In this document: positions 1 through 8,614 of the stretch, one piece after another
How positions within the stretch are numbered: position 1 is the stretch's first letter
Layout of the letters: each line of letters opens with the position of its first letter
From: Planktomarina sp.
GTDB lineage: Bacteria; Pseudomonadota; Alphaproteobacteria; Rhodobacterales; Rhodobacteraceae
NCBI GenBank assembly: GCA_020630595.1
Contig: JAHDBC010000024.1
Location: 1-36,067, forward strand
Reading direction: 5' to 3'
Length of the DNA stretch: 36,067 nucleotides
Program-made: the position numbers and the translations under genes
The notes under the pieces: model-generated
Seen by the model: only the letters and a program-made list of their open reading frames with translations
What the model was told of the DNA's origin: nothing
Databases searched by the model: none

Positions 1-521
1 AGGAATACACCGTCAACTTTGATGATTTCAAAGTGAAGGGTGAAAACCTGCTGGGGCAGGAACAGGGCAAAGGTTTCAAACAGCTGATGGAAACCTTTGA
101 ATCCGCCCGCATCCAGACAGCCGCGCGCGCGGTTGGTGTGGCGCAGTCTGCAATTGATGAATCCATGCGCTATGCGCAGGATCGCAAACAATTCGGCAAG
201 TCCCTGATCAACTTCCCCCGTGTTGCCAATAAGCTGGCGATGATGGCCGTGGAAACCACGGTGGCCCGTCAGCTGACCTATTTTTCTGCCTTTGAAAAAG
301 ACAACGGCCGCCGCTGTGACATCGAAGCAGGCATGGCAAAACTTTTGGGTGCGCGGGTCGCTTGGGCTGCCGCGGACAACGGGTTGCAAATTCACGGTGG
401 CAACGGGTTTGCACTGGAATACAAAATTTCCCGCATCCTGTGCGACGCCCGGATTTTGAACATTTTCGAAGGGGCCGCAGAGATTCAAGCACAGGTGATC
501 GCCCGTCGCTTGCTGGGCTGA
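1..521 (+). CDS. Acyl-CoA dehydrogenase, C-terminal part (5' end outside window)
   Basis: The reading frame is open from base 3 and ends at TGA 519-521, giving about 172 C-terminal residues of a family usually 380-600 long. It is the all-helical C-terminal domain of a flavin-dependent acyl-CoA dehydrogenase, which makes the alpha,beta double bond in an acyl-CoA thioester and passes electrons to ETF. Visible family marks are the flavin-contacting segment DRKQFGK, the IHGGNGF loop, and near the end FEGAAEIQ, equivalent to the (Y/F)EG(T/A)xEIQ motif that carries the base Glu in short- and medium-chain enzymes. The C-terminus (IARRLLG) is typical. A strong terminator follows, so this is the last gene of its transcript. 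Substrate chain length cannot be told from this part. Confidence 0.93.
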   Translation, partial: EYTVNFDDFKVKGENLLGQEQGKGFKQLMETFESARIQTAARAVGVAQSAIDESMRYAQDRKQFGKSLINFPRVANKLAMMAVETTVARQLTYFSAFEKDNGRRCDIEAGMAKLLGARVAWAAADNGLQIHGGNGFALEYKISRILCDARILNIFEGAAEIQAQVIARRLLG

Positions 522-543
522 CCCAGACCACCCCATGTTTTTC

Positions 544-571
544 AAAAGGGCGTCCGACCGGGCGCCCTTTT
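544..571 (+). terminator. Rho-independent terminator after the acyl-CoA dehydrogenase
   Basis: AAAAGGGCG at 544-552 pairs perfectly with CGCCCTTTT at 563-571. The 10-base loop can add C554-G561 and C555-G560. The A and T ends make the hairpin work as a terminator on either strand. It lies 23 bp after the stop codon at 521 and 73 bp before the next start at 644, so it separates two transcription units. Confidence 0.85.
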
Positions 572-643
572 GTACGTTCTGGCCCCCTTGTGCCCAACCG
601 CTGCGCGCTTATCTTGTGCCCAACACGACACACAGGGCAGCCC

Positions 644-1630
644 ATGACACAGACCGTTCTTCTTACCGGGATCACAGGATTCATCGCAAAACGCATTGCC
701 TATGATCTGTTGGAACAGGGTTATCATGTCAAAGGATCGCTGCGGTCGCCCAATCGCGAAGCCGAAGTGCGCAAAGCGTTGACGGGCACAAAGACGGAAA
801 ACCTGTCGTTCATCACGTTGGATCTGACCAAAGACGATGGATGGGATGCGGCGATGGTGGGCGTCGATGTTCTGATGCACACGGCAAGCCCGTTTCCGAT
901 GGCCACACCCAAAGACGAAAATGACCTGATCCGCCCTGCCGTTGATGGCACGTTGCGGGCCCTTGGCGCAGCGCAGCGCGCCGGCGTAACCCGGGTGGTG
1001 CTGACATCGTCGATGGTGGCTATCATGCACACCGATCGCCCGGCTGATCATGCCTATGGCCCCAATGATTGGTCGGACGTCACGCACCCCACGACAACGG
1101 CATACGCGAAATCAAAAACGCTGGCGGAACAGGCGGCATGGGACTTTGTGAAACAGCACCCGGAAATAAAGTTGACAGCTGTCAACCCTGGGTTGATATG
1201 CGGCATTCCGATGGATGAAAAATACGGCACATCCCTGCGCGTGATTGAACGGCTGATGTCTGCCAAAGACCCCATGCAGCCAAACATCGGGTTCCCGGTC
1301 GTGGACATTCGCGATGTATCTGCGCTGCACATTGCGGCGATGGAACAAGACAGCAGCATCGGACAACGGATCGTTGCGGCAGACGATTATGTGATGATGC
1401 CGGATATTGCGGAACATCTGGCAGCCACATTCCCTGATCAGGGGATCAAGACGCGCATCGCGCCAGCGTTCCTGTTAAAGATCATGGGCTTTTTTGACCC
1501 GGCCATCAAATCGATCCTGCCCCAGATCGGGGTTCAGATTAAGATCGACAACCGGTCTGGCAAGGATCTGATCGGCGGGTTCATCCGGTCCAAAGATGCC
1601 ATTGTTGCCTCGGCGGAGTATGTGAAATGA
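644..1630 (+). CDS. Extended SDR, dihydroflavonol-4-reductase/cinnamoyl-CoA-reductase-like NAD(P)-dependent reductase
   Basis: A 328-residue Rossmann-fold enzyme. The nucleotide motif TGITGFIA lies at residues 8-15 (TGxxGxxA, extended SDR type). The catalytic pair Tyr154/Lys158 is in the segment AYAKSK, and a Ser-rich strand (VVLTSSMV) supplies the third residue. Spacing and overall pattern fit the DFR-like extended SDRs, which reduce a ketone or aldehyde with NADPH. The substrate is unknown. The frame stays open upstream to about 362, but the ATG at 644 begins the Rossmann strand with no extra residues and follows the terminator, so it is preferred. The stop overlaps the start of the next gene (ATGA, 1627-1630), implying coupled translation. 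Confidence 0.88.
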   Translation: MTQTVLLTGITGFIAKRIAYDLLEQGYHVKGSLRSPNREAEVRKALTGTKTENLSFITLDLTKDDGWDAAMVGVDVLMHTASPFPMATPKDENDLIRPAVDGTLRALGAAQRAGVTRVVLTSSMVAIMHTDRPADHAYGPNDWSDVTHPTTTAYAKSKTLAEQAAWDFVKQHPEIKLTAVNPGLICGIPMDEKYGTSLRVIERLMSAKDPMQPNIGFPVVDIRDVSALHIAAMEQDSSIGQRIVAADDYVMMPDIAEHLAATFPDQGIKTRIAPAFLLKIMGFFDPAIKSILPQIGVQIKIDNRSGKDLIGGFIRSKDAIVASAEYVK

Positions 1631-2022
1631 ACCGGTTCGTGATCCCATTTGCCGCGGCAAGCGTTTTGTCGGCCTGCGTCTATGATGAAACCCTGTCAGC
1701 CTATGCCGTGACCGGCAAAACGTATCATCTGACCGAAATCAACGGCGCTGCGCCAGAAAGCGCGATTACACTGGAACTTGGCCCGAATGGTGCAATTTCC
1801 GGTCAGGCGCCGTGCAACCGGTACAACACATCGACCGAAGATCCGTACCCGTGGCTGAAAATTACGGCCATCATTGCAACAAAAATGGCTTGCCCGGCAC
1901 TGGCAGAAGAATCTGCCTATTTTGATGCCCTTGAATCCATGACCCTGTCAGAAGCCGCTGGACCCATTCTTTTGCTGTCCAACGATGCAGGCGACGAGAT
2001 GGAATTTCGCATTCTGAATTAG
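1627..2022 (+). CDS. META/HslJ-domain lipoprotein
   Basis: A 131-residue protein with a hydrophobic leader ending in the lipobox L-S-A-C (Cys17), so probably a lipid-anchored envelope protein. The mature part resembles the META/HslJ domain: a strand with LTEINGAAP, then [21 protein letters not shown] and later MACP, which matches the G-x-x-G-C-N-x-Y pattern of that fold and a conserved MACP cysteine. META proteins are small beta-rich envelope proteins with poorly defined roles. It overlaps the upstream SDR by 4 bp (ATGA) and its stop overlaps the stop of recO on the other strand by 4 bp (2019-2022). Confidence 0.82.
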   Translation: MNRFVIPFAAASVLSACVYDETLSAYAVTGKTYHLTEINGAAPESAITLELGPNGAISGQAPCNRYNTSTEDPYPWLKITAIIATKMACPALAEESAYFDALESMTLSEAAGPILLLSNDAGDEMEFRILN

Positions 2023-2747
2023 GGGGTGCGCAGCAGCCGTTCCACGAACCGGCGCCGCGCATCCGGCAACGGGGTGTCGCCCATGGCGGGCGCGACCCAT
2101 TTTTCCAAAAAATGCCCCGTCGTACGCAGCCCCTCTGCGATATCGCCATTCGCCGATGGTCCGTCACCAACCATGCAGGCGGGCAAGGGCAGCAGGCGGT
2201 TTTTCCATTCCCCTGCCGCATGGTTTGCCACCGCCCGGCCCGTTTTCGGCGACACAAATTGCAACCCTTGTGTTTCCCCTGTCAGCGCACAACGGTACAG
2301 ATCCAGCCCGAACCCCAGTTCTTCCAACAGCTGAATTTCCCAACGCAGATACGCCAAGGGCCACGCTTCGGTTGCGCAGATCAAATCGCAAAGCATGACC
2401 GATGTTTCGTATAGCGCGCCATGCGCAGCGCGTTCGGGCAATGCGAATTTCAACAACCCCAACGCCGCATTCATCCCTGCCATTGCAAGCGGGTCGTTCA
2501 TCACCCCCGCTGCGCGGGACCGCACGGGTTCCACCGTGTAAGATCCCAGATGATCTTCCAGACGCGCTTTCCAGACCACCTGTACTTGCCCACCGGGCTG
2601 CAAGACCGGGGCCATCTTGCGCGATGTGCCGCCGCGCACGACGCCGGCATGGCGGCCGTGGGCTTCGGTGAACACCTCTGCGATCACGGCGGTTTCGCCA
2701 TGTTTGCGCACCGACAGCAACACACCTTCGTCACGCCATTCGATCAT
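2019..2747 (-). CDS. recO: DNA repair protein RecO
   Basis: A 242-residue protein, the usual RecO length. The N-terminal OB fold starts [18 protein letters not shown] and continues with [14 protein letters not shown]. The helical part contains [18 protein letters not shown], a typical RecO signature (LLxxLGFxxxLxxCxxTG). RecO helps load RecA at gaps in the RecFOR pathway by binding ssDNA/SSB and RecR. The usual second pair of zinc cysteines is not evident, as in many alphaproteobacterial RecOs. ATG at 2747 has a GAAGGGG ribosome site about 7 bases upstream. An in-frame start at 2801 would add 18 atypical residues. It is the last gene of a four-gene minus-strand run, 81 bp after a Lin0512 gene. 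Confidence 0.93.
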   Translation of the reverse strand: MIEWRDEGVLLSVRKHGETAVIAEVFTEAHGRHAGVVRGGTSRKMAPVLQPGGQVQVVWKARLEDHLGSYTVEPVRSRAAGVMNDPLAMAGMNAALGLLKFALPERAAHGALYETSVMLCDLICATEAWPLAYLRWEIQLLEELGFGLDLYRCALTGETQGLQFVSPKTGRAVANHAAGEWKNRLLPLPACMVGDGPSANGDIAEGLRTTGHFLEKWVAPAMGDTPLPDARRRFVERLLRTP

Positions 2748-2775
2748 ATGCGTGGCCCCTTCAACCGTTGCCCCC

Positions 2776-2794
2776 GTGGGCGGACCCCGCCCAC
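2776..2794. other. Perfect 8-bp hairpin between the Lin0512 pair and recO
   Basis: GTGGGCGG (2776-2783) pairs with CCGCCCAC (2787-2794) around a 3-base loop. It lies in the 81-bp gap upstream of recO on the minus strand. There is no T-run after it on either strand, so it is not a classical terminator. It may be an RNA-processing or stabilising hairpin, or may partially attenuate transcription into recO; this role is inferred from position only. Confidence 0.5.
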
Positions 2795-2828
2795 CAGACA
2801 TCGTGGGCAGACCGAAGGGCTGCGCCGG

Positions 2829-3182
2829 TCAATAGCGATCGCCCATGTAGGGCAGAAAGGCTTCGACCGCCGCCGTGCAGATGACGGCAGTGGTGCCTGT
2901 GTCCGGGTTTGCGACATTCAGCCCCCCATGCACCGCCCGCACCGTCACGGTTCCGCGGGGCAGGGTTTGGACCAATGCATCGCAATCCACCTGTTCGGGT
3001 TCCTGTGCGGCAATCGTCACCTGCACGCGCATGTCCGCATGATCCACGCCCAAGGCATCGAACAAGGGAATGGTGGAATGGCGCAGCGCATCTTGGATCG
3101 CACGCGCCGCCGCTTCGGTATAGTTCATGGAATACAGACTGTTGCCCATGCCCATTTCGATGATGAAACGTTGATCGGTCAT
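2829..3182 (-). CDS. Lin0512 family protein (first of two tandem paralogues)
   Basis: A 117-residue protein recognised as Lin0512 family by its start (RFIIEMGMGNSLYSMNYTEAAARAI) and by the later GGLNV segment. No biochemical role is established for the family, and no catalytic motif is obvious. It has no signal peptide, so it is likely cytosolic. It overlaps the upstream paralogue by 4 bp (ATGA at 3179-3182), so the two are translationally coupled and may form a heteromer. Alignable stretches with the paralogue include E-x-GMG-x-SL, YTEAA-R-(A/L)-(Q/K)DAL and V-GGL(N/D)V. Confidence 0.85.
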   Translation of the reverse strand: MTDQRFIIEMGMGNSLYSMNYTEAAARAIQDALRHSTIPLFDALGVDHADMRVQVTIAAQEPEQVDCDALVQTLPRGTVTVRAVHGGLNVANPDTGTTAVICTAAVEAFLPYMGDRY

Positions 3183-3529
3183 GCGCCGCTATCCTTCAGG
3201 TTCAACGATACCGAAATGGCGGCATTGGCGATCACTGTTGGGTTGCCAACGGCGCGCGGCACATCCAACCCGCCTTTGACAACAGTCACCGTGGGCTGGC
3301 CGTAAGGGAAAACAGCCAGCAACGCATCCACATCAACGGCGTCAGGATTTGCCACGCCAACTTCAACATCAATCAGCATATCGCCCTTTTCGCGGCCAAA
3401 CAGTTCGGCCAGATTGATCGAATTGTGCCACAGCGCATCTTTCAGGGCGCGGGTTGCCGCTTCGGTATAGTCTTGTCGGCGCAGGGATGTGCCCATCCCA
3501 AATTCCGTCAGCAAGCGCGTCTTGGCCAT
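3179..3529 (-). CDS. Lin0512 family protein (second tandem paralogue)
   Basis: A 116-residue paralogue of the downstream gene, starting AKTRLLTEFGMGTSLRRQDY and with KGGLDV in the C-terminal third. It lies between the FMN reductase, whose stop codon abuts its start with no gap, and the other Lin0512 gene, which it overlaps by 4 bp. The three genes are therefore almost certainly co-translated. Family function is unknown. The tight link to a flavin reductase-like gene is the only functional hint here. Confidence 0.85.
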   Translation of the reverse strand: MAKTRLLTEFGMGTSLRRQDYTEAATRALKDALWHNSINLAELFGREKGDMLIDVEVGVANPDAVDVDALLAVFPYGQPTVTVVKGGLDVPRAVGNPTVIANAAISVSLNLKDSGA

Positions 3530-4054
3530 TCAGCGATCCATTTCCTGTTTCAGTGCCGCCATCAAATTTGCGACGGCCTCAACATAACGTGGATTGATCA
3601 AAACGCCATCTTCGAAGGCTTCGTGGGCCGCGCCCACCAGAACCTCTGGCCCGTTCAACAACCGGGGGCGAAAAGGTTGCAGACACAGGCGCAACGAATT
3701 TTGCGCCCGTTCCCCACCCGCGCGTCCGGCAGTGGCCGACATGATGGCGACGGGTTTGTCGGCCCATGGGGCGCCTTTGGTACGGCTGACCCAATCAAGG
3801 GCGTTCTTCAAAACACCCGACAGGTTCTTGTTGTATTCCGGTGTCGCGATGATCACGGCATCTGCTGACGCGATTTGATCGGCCAGCGTTTGAACAGCGG
3901 TTGGAATGCCCTTTGCTTCGATATCGCCATTGTACAGCGGCAGGTTCAGATCGCCCTGCACAAAATCACCACCAAATGCGTTCGCCGCATGGTGAAGAAG
4001 CGCCGTGTTCAGCGATGCGTTGCGCAGGCTGCCGGATAATCCAAGAAGTGTCAT
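3530..4054 (-). CDS. NAD(P)H-dependent FMN reductase (flavodoxin-like fold)
   Basis: A 174-residue FMN_red-family protein. The N-terminal flavin phosphate loop is LSGSLRNASLN (GSLR-x2-S-x-N). ATPEYN at the end of the third strand is the conserved TPEYN loop contacting the isoalloxazine, followed by SGVLKNALDW as in ChrR/azoreductase-type enzymes. Members use NAD(P)H to reduce FMN, quinones, azo dyes or chromate. The physiological substrate is not deducible. It is the first gene of the minus-strand run FMN reductase - Lin0512 - Lin0512 - recO. An 85-bp gap separates it from a divergent lipoprotein gene and must hold both promoters. Confidence 0.9.
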   Translation of the reverse strand: MTLLGLSGSLRNASLNTALLHHAANAFGGDFVQGDLNLPLYNGDIEAKGIPTAVQTLADQIASADAVIIATPEYNKNLSGVLKNALDWVSRTKGAPWADKPVAIMSATAGRAGGERAQNSLRLCLQPFRPRLLNGPEVLVGAAHEAFEDGVLINPRYVEAVANLMAALKQEMDR

Positions 4055-4139
4055 AGGTGGCTCCGTTTACTGTTGTACGGGAACAAACGCCCGCTGCCGA
4101 TTATCGTTTCATTAACCAAGACACTGCAGTCTGCCGCAG

Positions 4140-4547
4140 ATGAAACGTGCCCTTTTTGTCTGCCTGATTGTGATGGGATGCAACCAGCCGTCCCTTGATT
4201 TTGCGGGTGTTGATCCGGTCAAGGTCACGGTCGACCAATCCACGTTTCTGGTCTGGCGCTTGGAAGACCGCGCCGAAGCGTTGCGCACAAACGTCGAATG
4301 GGCCCCGAATTGGGAACACACCTATGTGCGCTTTGCACAGGCGTTTCAGGCTGCAACCGGGTGCAAGGTTCGCCCCCGCACGATGGAAGGCGATCAATCC
4401 GTTATGCAGGCCCGCCTGGACTGCCCCTTTCCCACGCGCGCCAACCCCGGGCGGCAAACCAGCACGATGTCATGTTATGTCAATTCGTTCGGGGATGGGT
4501 TCGACTGCGACATTCGCCAATCCCGCGCCACACCGGGTGGCCCCTAG
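4140..4547 (+). CDS. Small putative lipoprotein, unknown function
   Basis: A 135-residue protein I do not recognise. The N-terminus (MKRALFVCLIVMGC) is a short basic-hydrophobic leader with a plausible but imperfect lipobox V-M-G-C (Cys14). The rest is soluble, with three or four further cysteines in the C-terminal half (GCKVR, RLDCPF, SCYVN, FDCDI) that could form two periplasmic disulfides. It is divergent from the FMN reductase. Its TAG stop (4545-4547) overlaps the TAG of the GNAT gene on the other strand within the palindrome CCTAGG. Confidence 0.75.
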   Translation: MKRALFVCLIVMGCNQPSLDFAGVDPVKVTVDQSTFLVWRLEDRAEALRTNVEWAPNWEHTYVRFAQAFQAATGCKVRPRTMEGDQSVMQARLDCPFPTRANPGRQTSTMSCYVNSFGDGFDCDIRQSRATPGGP

Positions 4548-4996
4548 GCCAGCTGTTTTTCCATATAGATGCTTGATGAATTGGGTGTGTAGTCGCCAAA
4601 AATTTCACAATCGACAAAGCCATAACGCCGGTACAGCCGGTGCGCTGCATCCAGCCCCCGCCCCGTTTCCAGTTTCAGGCTGTCCAAGGACAAATCCCGT
4701 GCGGCATCTTCCACTTGCCGCAACAAGGCGGCCCCAACGCCCTTGCCCCGGGCGGCATCCGATACGAACATGGATTTCACTTCGCCGTAGTGGCCTTTGA
4801 CGGCAAGGGCCGCCGTGCCCAAAACATGTGCCCCGTCGCGTGCCGTGAAAAAGGTGACGGATGGCACGCAAAGTTCGTCTATTTCCAGAAAGCTGTTGTC
4901 TTCGGGTGGGAACAAGTCCCGCATCAACGCATGGCTTTGTTCCAGTAGCGCGACGGCCTGTGGGTCCCGGGGATCGGTTTGTTCGATGATGATCAT
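4544..4996 (-). CDS. GNAT family N-acetyltransferase
   Basis: A 150-residue GNAT-fold protein. Motif A is visible as KSMFVSDAARGKGVGAALL, containing R-G-K-G-V-G (the Q/R-x-x-G-x-G/A acetyl-CoA pyrophosphate loop). Motif B follows as LETG...AAHRLYRRYGFVDCE. Acetyl-CoA-dependent N-acetylation of a small amine or a protein is expected, but the substrate is unknown. The ATG at 4996 (MIIIEQTDP) is preferred. The frame is open to 5125, but that extension would overlap the smc promoter region and adds unrelated residues. It is convergent with the lipoprotein gene (4-bp stop overlap) and divergent from smc. Confidence 0.88.
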   Translation of the reverse strand: MIIIEQTDPRDPQAVALLEQSHALMRDLFPPEDNSFLEIDELCVPSVTFFTARDGAHVLGTAALAVKGHYGEVKSMFVSDAARGKGVGAALLRQVEDAARDLSLDSLKLETGRGLDAAHRLYRRYGFVDCEIFGDYTPNSSSIYMEKQLA

Positions 4997-5052
4997 GGGG
5001 CAAGGGTATGTGTGGCGAACCGAAGGCTCAACCCCGAAACACCCCAAGATGT

Positions 5053-5061
5053 TGTGGATAA
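5053..5061 (-). promoter_or_regulatory. Consensus DnaA box between the GNAT gene and smc
   Basis: TGTGGATAA on the plus strand is TTATCCACA on the minus strand, a perfect match to the DnaA-box consensus TTWTNCACA. It is in the divergent intergenic region, about 100 bp upstream of smc. No second box was seen nearby. A perfect 9-mer of this kind would occur by chance about once in every few windows of this size, so a role in regulating smc or titrating DnaA is only a suggestion. Confidence 0.35.
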
Positions 5062-5096
5062 CTACCGCCCTGCCGCAGGATAAGGGGGCAACATCG

Positions 5097-5126
5097 TTGA
5101 CTCCGCCCCATTGGGTTCGCCACACT
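5097..5126 (+). promoter_or_regulatory. Candidate sigma-70 promoter of smc
   Basis: TTGACT (5097-5102) and CACACT (5121-5126) are separated by 18 bp and would start transcription near 5133, just upstream of the proposed smc start at 5159. The -35 is close to consensus and the -10 is weak, as is common in alphaproteobacteria. Confidence 0.35.
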
Positions 5127-5158
5127 GGCCGGACTTAGACTCAGTGAAAGCAAATATT

Positions 5159-8100
5159 GTGCGATTTTCCCGACTGCGCCTGAATGGTTTCAAAAGTTTT
5201 GTTGATCCCACGGATCTGATCATCGCCGATGGTCTGACCGGTGTGGTCGGGCCAAACGGTTGCGGGAAATCAAATCTGCTGGAAGCGTTGCGGTGGGTGA
5301 TGGGCGAAAACCGCCCCACCGCCATGCGGGGCGGCGGTATGGAAGATGTGATCTTTGCTGGCGCAGCCACACGTCCGGCCCGCAATTTTGCCGAGGTCAG
5401 CCTGCATATCGACAATTCCGAACGGCTGGCCCCATCCGGGTTCAATGACAGCGATTTGTTGGAAGTCGTGCGCCGGATCACACGGGATATCGGGTCTGCC
5501 TATAAGGCCAATTCCAAAGATGTGCGCGCCCGCGACGTGCAGATGTTATTTGCGGATGCATCGACCGGGGCCCATTCCCCGGCGTTGGTTCGGCAAGGTC
5601 AGATCAGCGAACTGATCAACGCGAAACCCAAAGCCCGTCGCCGCATTCTGGAAGAGGCCGCCGGGATTTCCGGCCTGTATCAACGCCGCCACGAAGCCGA
5701 ACTAAAGCTGAAAGGGGCAGAATCCAATCTGACGCGCGTCGATGATGTGTTGGAACAATTGGCCAGTCAGCTGACTACACTGGCCCGGCAAGCCAAACAG
5801 GCAGCGCGGTATCGCGAACTGGGCACGGATTTGCGCCGCGCCGAAGGCATCCTGTTATATCTGCGCTGGAAAGAAGCGCAGGATGCGCTGACAGCCGCGC
5901 AAGACGTTCTGCAAAAGGCGACCGTGGCCGCGGCACAGTCCGAAACGGCCGTGCGCCAAACAGCCAAAACCCGCGAAACGGCAGAAACCGCCCTGCCCCC
6001 GCTGCGCGAACAAGAGGCCGTGTCGTCCGCCATTTTGCAGCGCCTGAACGTTCAAAAGGAAACCCAAACAGACGAAGAACGCCGCGCGGCAGAAACGATT
6101 GCGACGCTGGAACAACGTATTGGGCAACTGACCGCGGATGCAGATCGCGAAGAAAGCCTGAATTCGGATGCGGTTGACACCATTGCCCGCCTGAAGGCCG
6201 AAGCCGTTGAATTGGAAACAGCGGGCCGTGGCCATGATGCCAAATTGGCCGCAGCACAGGACGCTGCATCAGATGCAAGCGACATTCTGAAAACGCAGGA
6301 AGCTGAACTGGGTCAAATGACCGAAGATGTCGCCCGGTTGGCTGCGCGGCACCAATCGGCACGCCGTTTTCTGGAAGACGCACAAAAACGCCTGACCAAG
6401 GCGGAAGGTGAAGAAGAAAAGGCCAAGTCTGATATCGATGCGGCCAAAGCGGCAGCCGTTGCCGCAGTCGCCAGCTTTGAAACCGCCCGCAATGACGAAG
6501 CCCGGGCCAGTGCAACGGTCAGCGAAGCGGAACAGACACTGGCACAAGCCGAAACTGCCCGCGCCGATTGCCAACGCGAAGAATCTGCGGCCCGCGCCGC
6601 CCGGTCCGAAGCGCAGGGTGTGAAGAACGCCTTGTCTGCCGAAGTGTCTGCCCTGTCAAAACTGATCGCCCGTGACACGGGGACCGGCAGTCAGGTTCTG
6701 GATCAGGTCACCGTTGAACCCGGCTTGGAAAAGGCACTTGGCGCGGCATTGGCAGACGATTTGAAAGCGCCAGCCATCGGGGCAGACGGGGTCACAGGCT
6801 GGGCGCATCTGGCCGATTATGACCGTGCGACTGACCTGCCGAATGGGGTGGCTGCGTTTGCCCCGTTTGTGAATGCACCGGACGTTCTGACCCGGCGCAT
6901 GGCGCACATCGGGCTGGTGGATGCGGCAGATGGGCCGCGCCTTCAACCGATGCTGCAGCCCGGCCAGCGTTTGGTCAGCCGCGAAGGTGATATCTGGCGG
7001 TGGGATGGATATCGCGCCAGCGCAAAAGACGCGCCATCGGCTGCTGCTTTGCGATTGGAACAAAAAAACCGTTTGGCCCAACTGGAAGCGGATTTGGGCG
7101 AAGCGTCGCGTGCCGCCGACGCCACCGAAGCGGATTATCAAGCGGTCAAAGCGCGTCTGGATATCCTGACCAAGGCCGATCAGGATGCACGGTCCGCGCG
7201 TCGCGACGCCGACCGGTTGATGGCCGATGCAGGCCGCGCCCTGTCGCGGGCCGAAGCGGAACAGAACCTGTCCCAAGGGCGTGTGGAAGCCCTGGACCTT
7301 GCCGTGACGCGTTTGGGGGAAGAAGCAACCGAAGCCCGCGCGCAATTGCGCAGTGCCCACGAAACAATCGACGGGCTGGATGATCTGGATGCGGCACGGG
7401 CCCAGATCGAAGACGTGAAACTGACAGTCGAAGCGGCGCGGATGACCATGATGGCGCGACGGTCTGCCTTTGACGAAGTGCGCCGCGAAGGCGAACAGCG
7501 CGAAAAACGCAAGACCAGCGTCGCCCGTGATCTGGACAGCTGGGAAAAGCGTTTGACGAACGCCACCAGCCGCGCCGCCGAACTGTCGACCCGACGTGAA
7601 AAGGCAGAGGCGGATCTGAAGATCGCAAAAGCCAAACCAGCCGAACTGGAACAGGCACGTGCGACGCTGACAAAATCGTTGGAAGACGCAGAACTGCGCC
7701 GCCGAAATGCCGCCGATGCCTTGGCCGTTGGGGAAACTGCGCTGCGGGATGCTGTGACGGCGGAACGGGATGCCGAACGCATCGCATCAGCCGCACGGGA
7801 AGATCGCGCCCGCCACGATGCCCGGGTCGAAGCCGCCAAAGAACAAGTCGGCGCGGCAGCCGCGCGCATTCAGGAAGATCTGGAAACTGAACCCGGCGAC
7901 TTGCTGGCGACCCTTGACGTGGACGCTGGGGCCCTGCCCCCGGCAGACACGGTGGAACAGGACCTGTCCCGTTTACGGCGGCAACGCGATGCGCTGGGTG
8001 CCGTGAACCTGCGGGCAGAAGAAGACGCCAAGGAAGTTCAGGAAGAACACGACACACTGGCCAAAGAAAAAGCTGATCTGGAAGAGGCGATTGGCACGCT

Positions 8101-8614
8101 GCGATCCGGCATCGCCAGCTTGAACAAGGAAGGACGCGAACGCCTGTTGACCGCGTTTGACGAAGTGAACGCCAGCTTTGGCACGCTGTTCACCCACCTG
8201 TTCGGCGGAGGAGAGGCGAATCTGGTCATGGTCGAAAGTGACGACCCGTTGGACGCAGGTCTTGAAATCATGTGCCAACCGCCCGGAAAGAAACTGGCCA
8301 CGCTGTCGCTGTTGTCAGGGGGCGAACAAACGCTGACCGCATTGGCCCTGATTTTTGCTGTGTTCTTAGCAAATCCTGCACCAATTTGTGTTTTGGATGA
8401 GGTCGACGCACCGTTGGATGATGCCAACGTGACCCGGTTTTGTGACCTGTTGGATGAAATGACCCGCCGCACCAACACGCGGTTCCTGATTATCACCCAC
8501 CATGCCGTCACGATGTCACGCATGGATCGTCTGTTCGGTGTGACCATGGCGGAACAGGGTGTCAGTCAGCTTGTGTCTGTGGATTTGAAACGTGCGGAAC
8601 AAATGGTGGCGTGA
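5159..8614 (+). CDS. smc: Chromosome segregation protein SMC
   Basis: A 1151-residue SMC ATPase, which with kleisin ScpA and ScpB forms the bacterial condensin that loads near ParB/parS and aligns chromosome arms. The N-terminal head has Walker A GPNGCGKS (residues 31-38). Two long Ala/Glu/Arg-rich coiled coils flank a hinge at roughly 500-640, which is less coiled and Gly/Pro-containing. The C-terminal head has the ABC signature LSLLSGGEQ (about 1049-1057) and Walker B VLDEVDAP (Asp1080-Glu1081), then a His switch in IITHH. GTG at 5159 gives the usual start VRFSRLRLNGFKSF, with the GTGAAAG stretch upstream as ribosome site. GTG 5144 and TTG 5111 are in-frame alternatives. The stop overlaps the next gene by 1 bp. 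Confidence 0.97.
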   Translation: MRFSRLRLNGFKSFVDPTDLIIADGLTGVVGPNGCGKSNLLEALRWVMGENRPTAMRGGGMEDVIFAGAATRPARNFAEVSLHIDNSERLAPSGFNDSDLLEVVRRITRDIGSAYKANSKDVRARDVQMLFADASTGAHSPALVRQGQISELINAKPKARRRILEEAAGISGLYQRRHEAELKLKGAESNLTRVDDVLEQLASQLTTLARQAKQAARYRELGTDLRRAEGILLYLRWKEAQDALTAAQDVLQKATVAAAQSETAVRQTAKTRETAETALPPLREQEAVSSAILQRLNVQKETQTDEERRAAETIATLEQRIGQLTADADREESLNSDAVDTIARLKAEAVELETAGRGHDAKLAAAQDAASDASDILKTQEAELGQMTEDVARLAARHQSARRFLEDAQKRLTKAEGEEEKAKSDIDAAKAAAVAAVASFETARNDEARASATVSEAEQTLAQAETARADCQREESAARAARSEAQGVKNALSAEVSALSKLIARDTGTGSQVLDQVTVEPGLEKALGAALADDLKAPAIGADGVTGWAHLADYDRATDLPNGVAAFAPFVNAPDVLTRRMAHIGLVDAADGPRLQPMLQPGQRLVSREGDIWRWDGYRASAKDAPSAAALRLEQKNRLAQLEADLGEASRAADATEADYQAVKARLDILTKADQDARSARRDADRLMADAGRALSRAEAEQNLSQGRVEALDLAVTRLGEEATEARAQLRSAHETIDGLDDLDAARAQIEDVKLTVEAARMTMMARRSAFDEVRREGEQREKRKTSVARDLDSWEKRLTNATSRAAELSTRREKAEADLKIAKAKPAELEQARATLTKSLEDAELRRRNAADALAVGETALRDAVTAERDAERIASAAREDRARHDARVEAAKEQVGAAAARIQEDLETEPGDLLATLDVDAGALPPADTVEQDLSRLRRQRDALGAVNLRAEEDAKEVQEEHDTLAKEKADLEEAIGTLRSGIASLNKEGRERLLTAFDEVNASFGTLFTHLFGGGEANLVMVESDDPLDAGLEIMCQPPGKKLATLSLLSGGEQTLTALALIFAVFLANPAPICVLDEVDAPLDDANVTRFCDLLDEMTRRTNTRFLIITHHAVTMSRMDRLFGVTMAEQGVSQLVSVDLKRAEQMVA

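Noticed and set aside
2421..3305. A 294-codon plus-strand frame across recO and the Lin0512 gene
   Set aside because: It lies antisense to recognised genes, and its His/Arg/Pro-rich sequence has no domain.
5775..8057. Long open frames on the minus strand inside smc (246 and 303 codons)
   Set aside because: They are antisense to a clear SMC gene; their Arg/Pro/Leu-rich translations are typical shadows of a high-GC coding strand.
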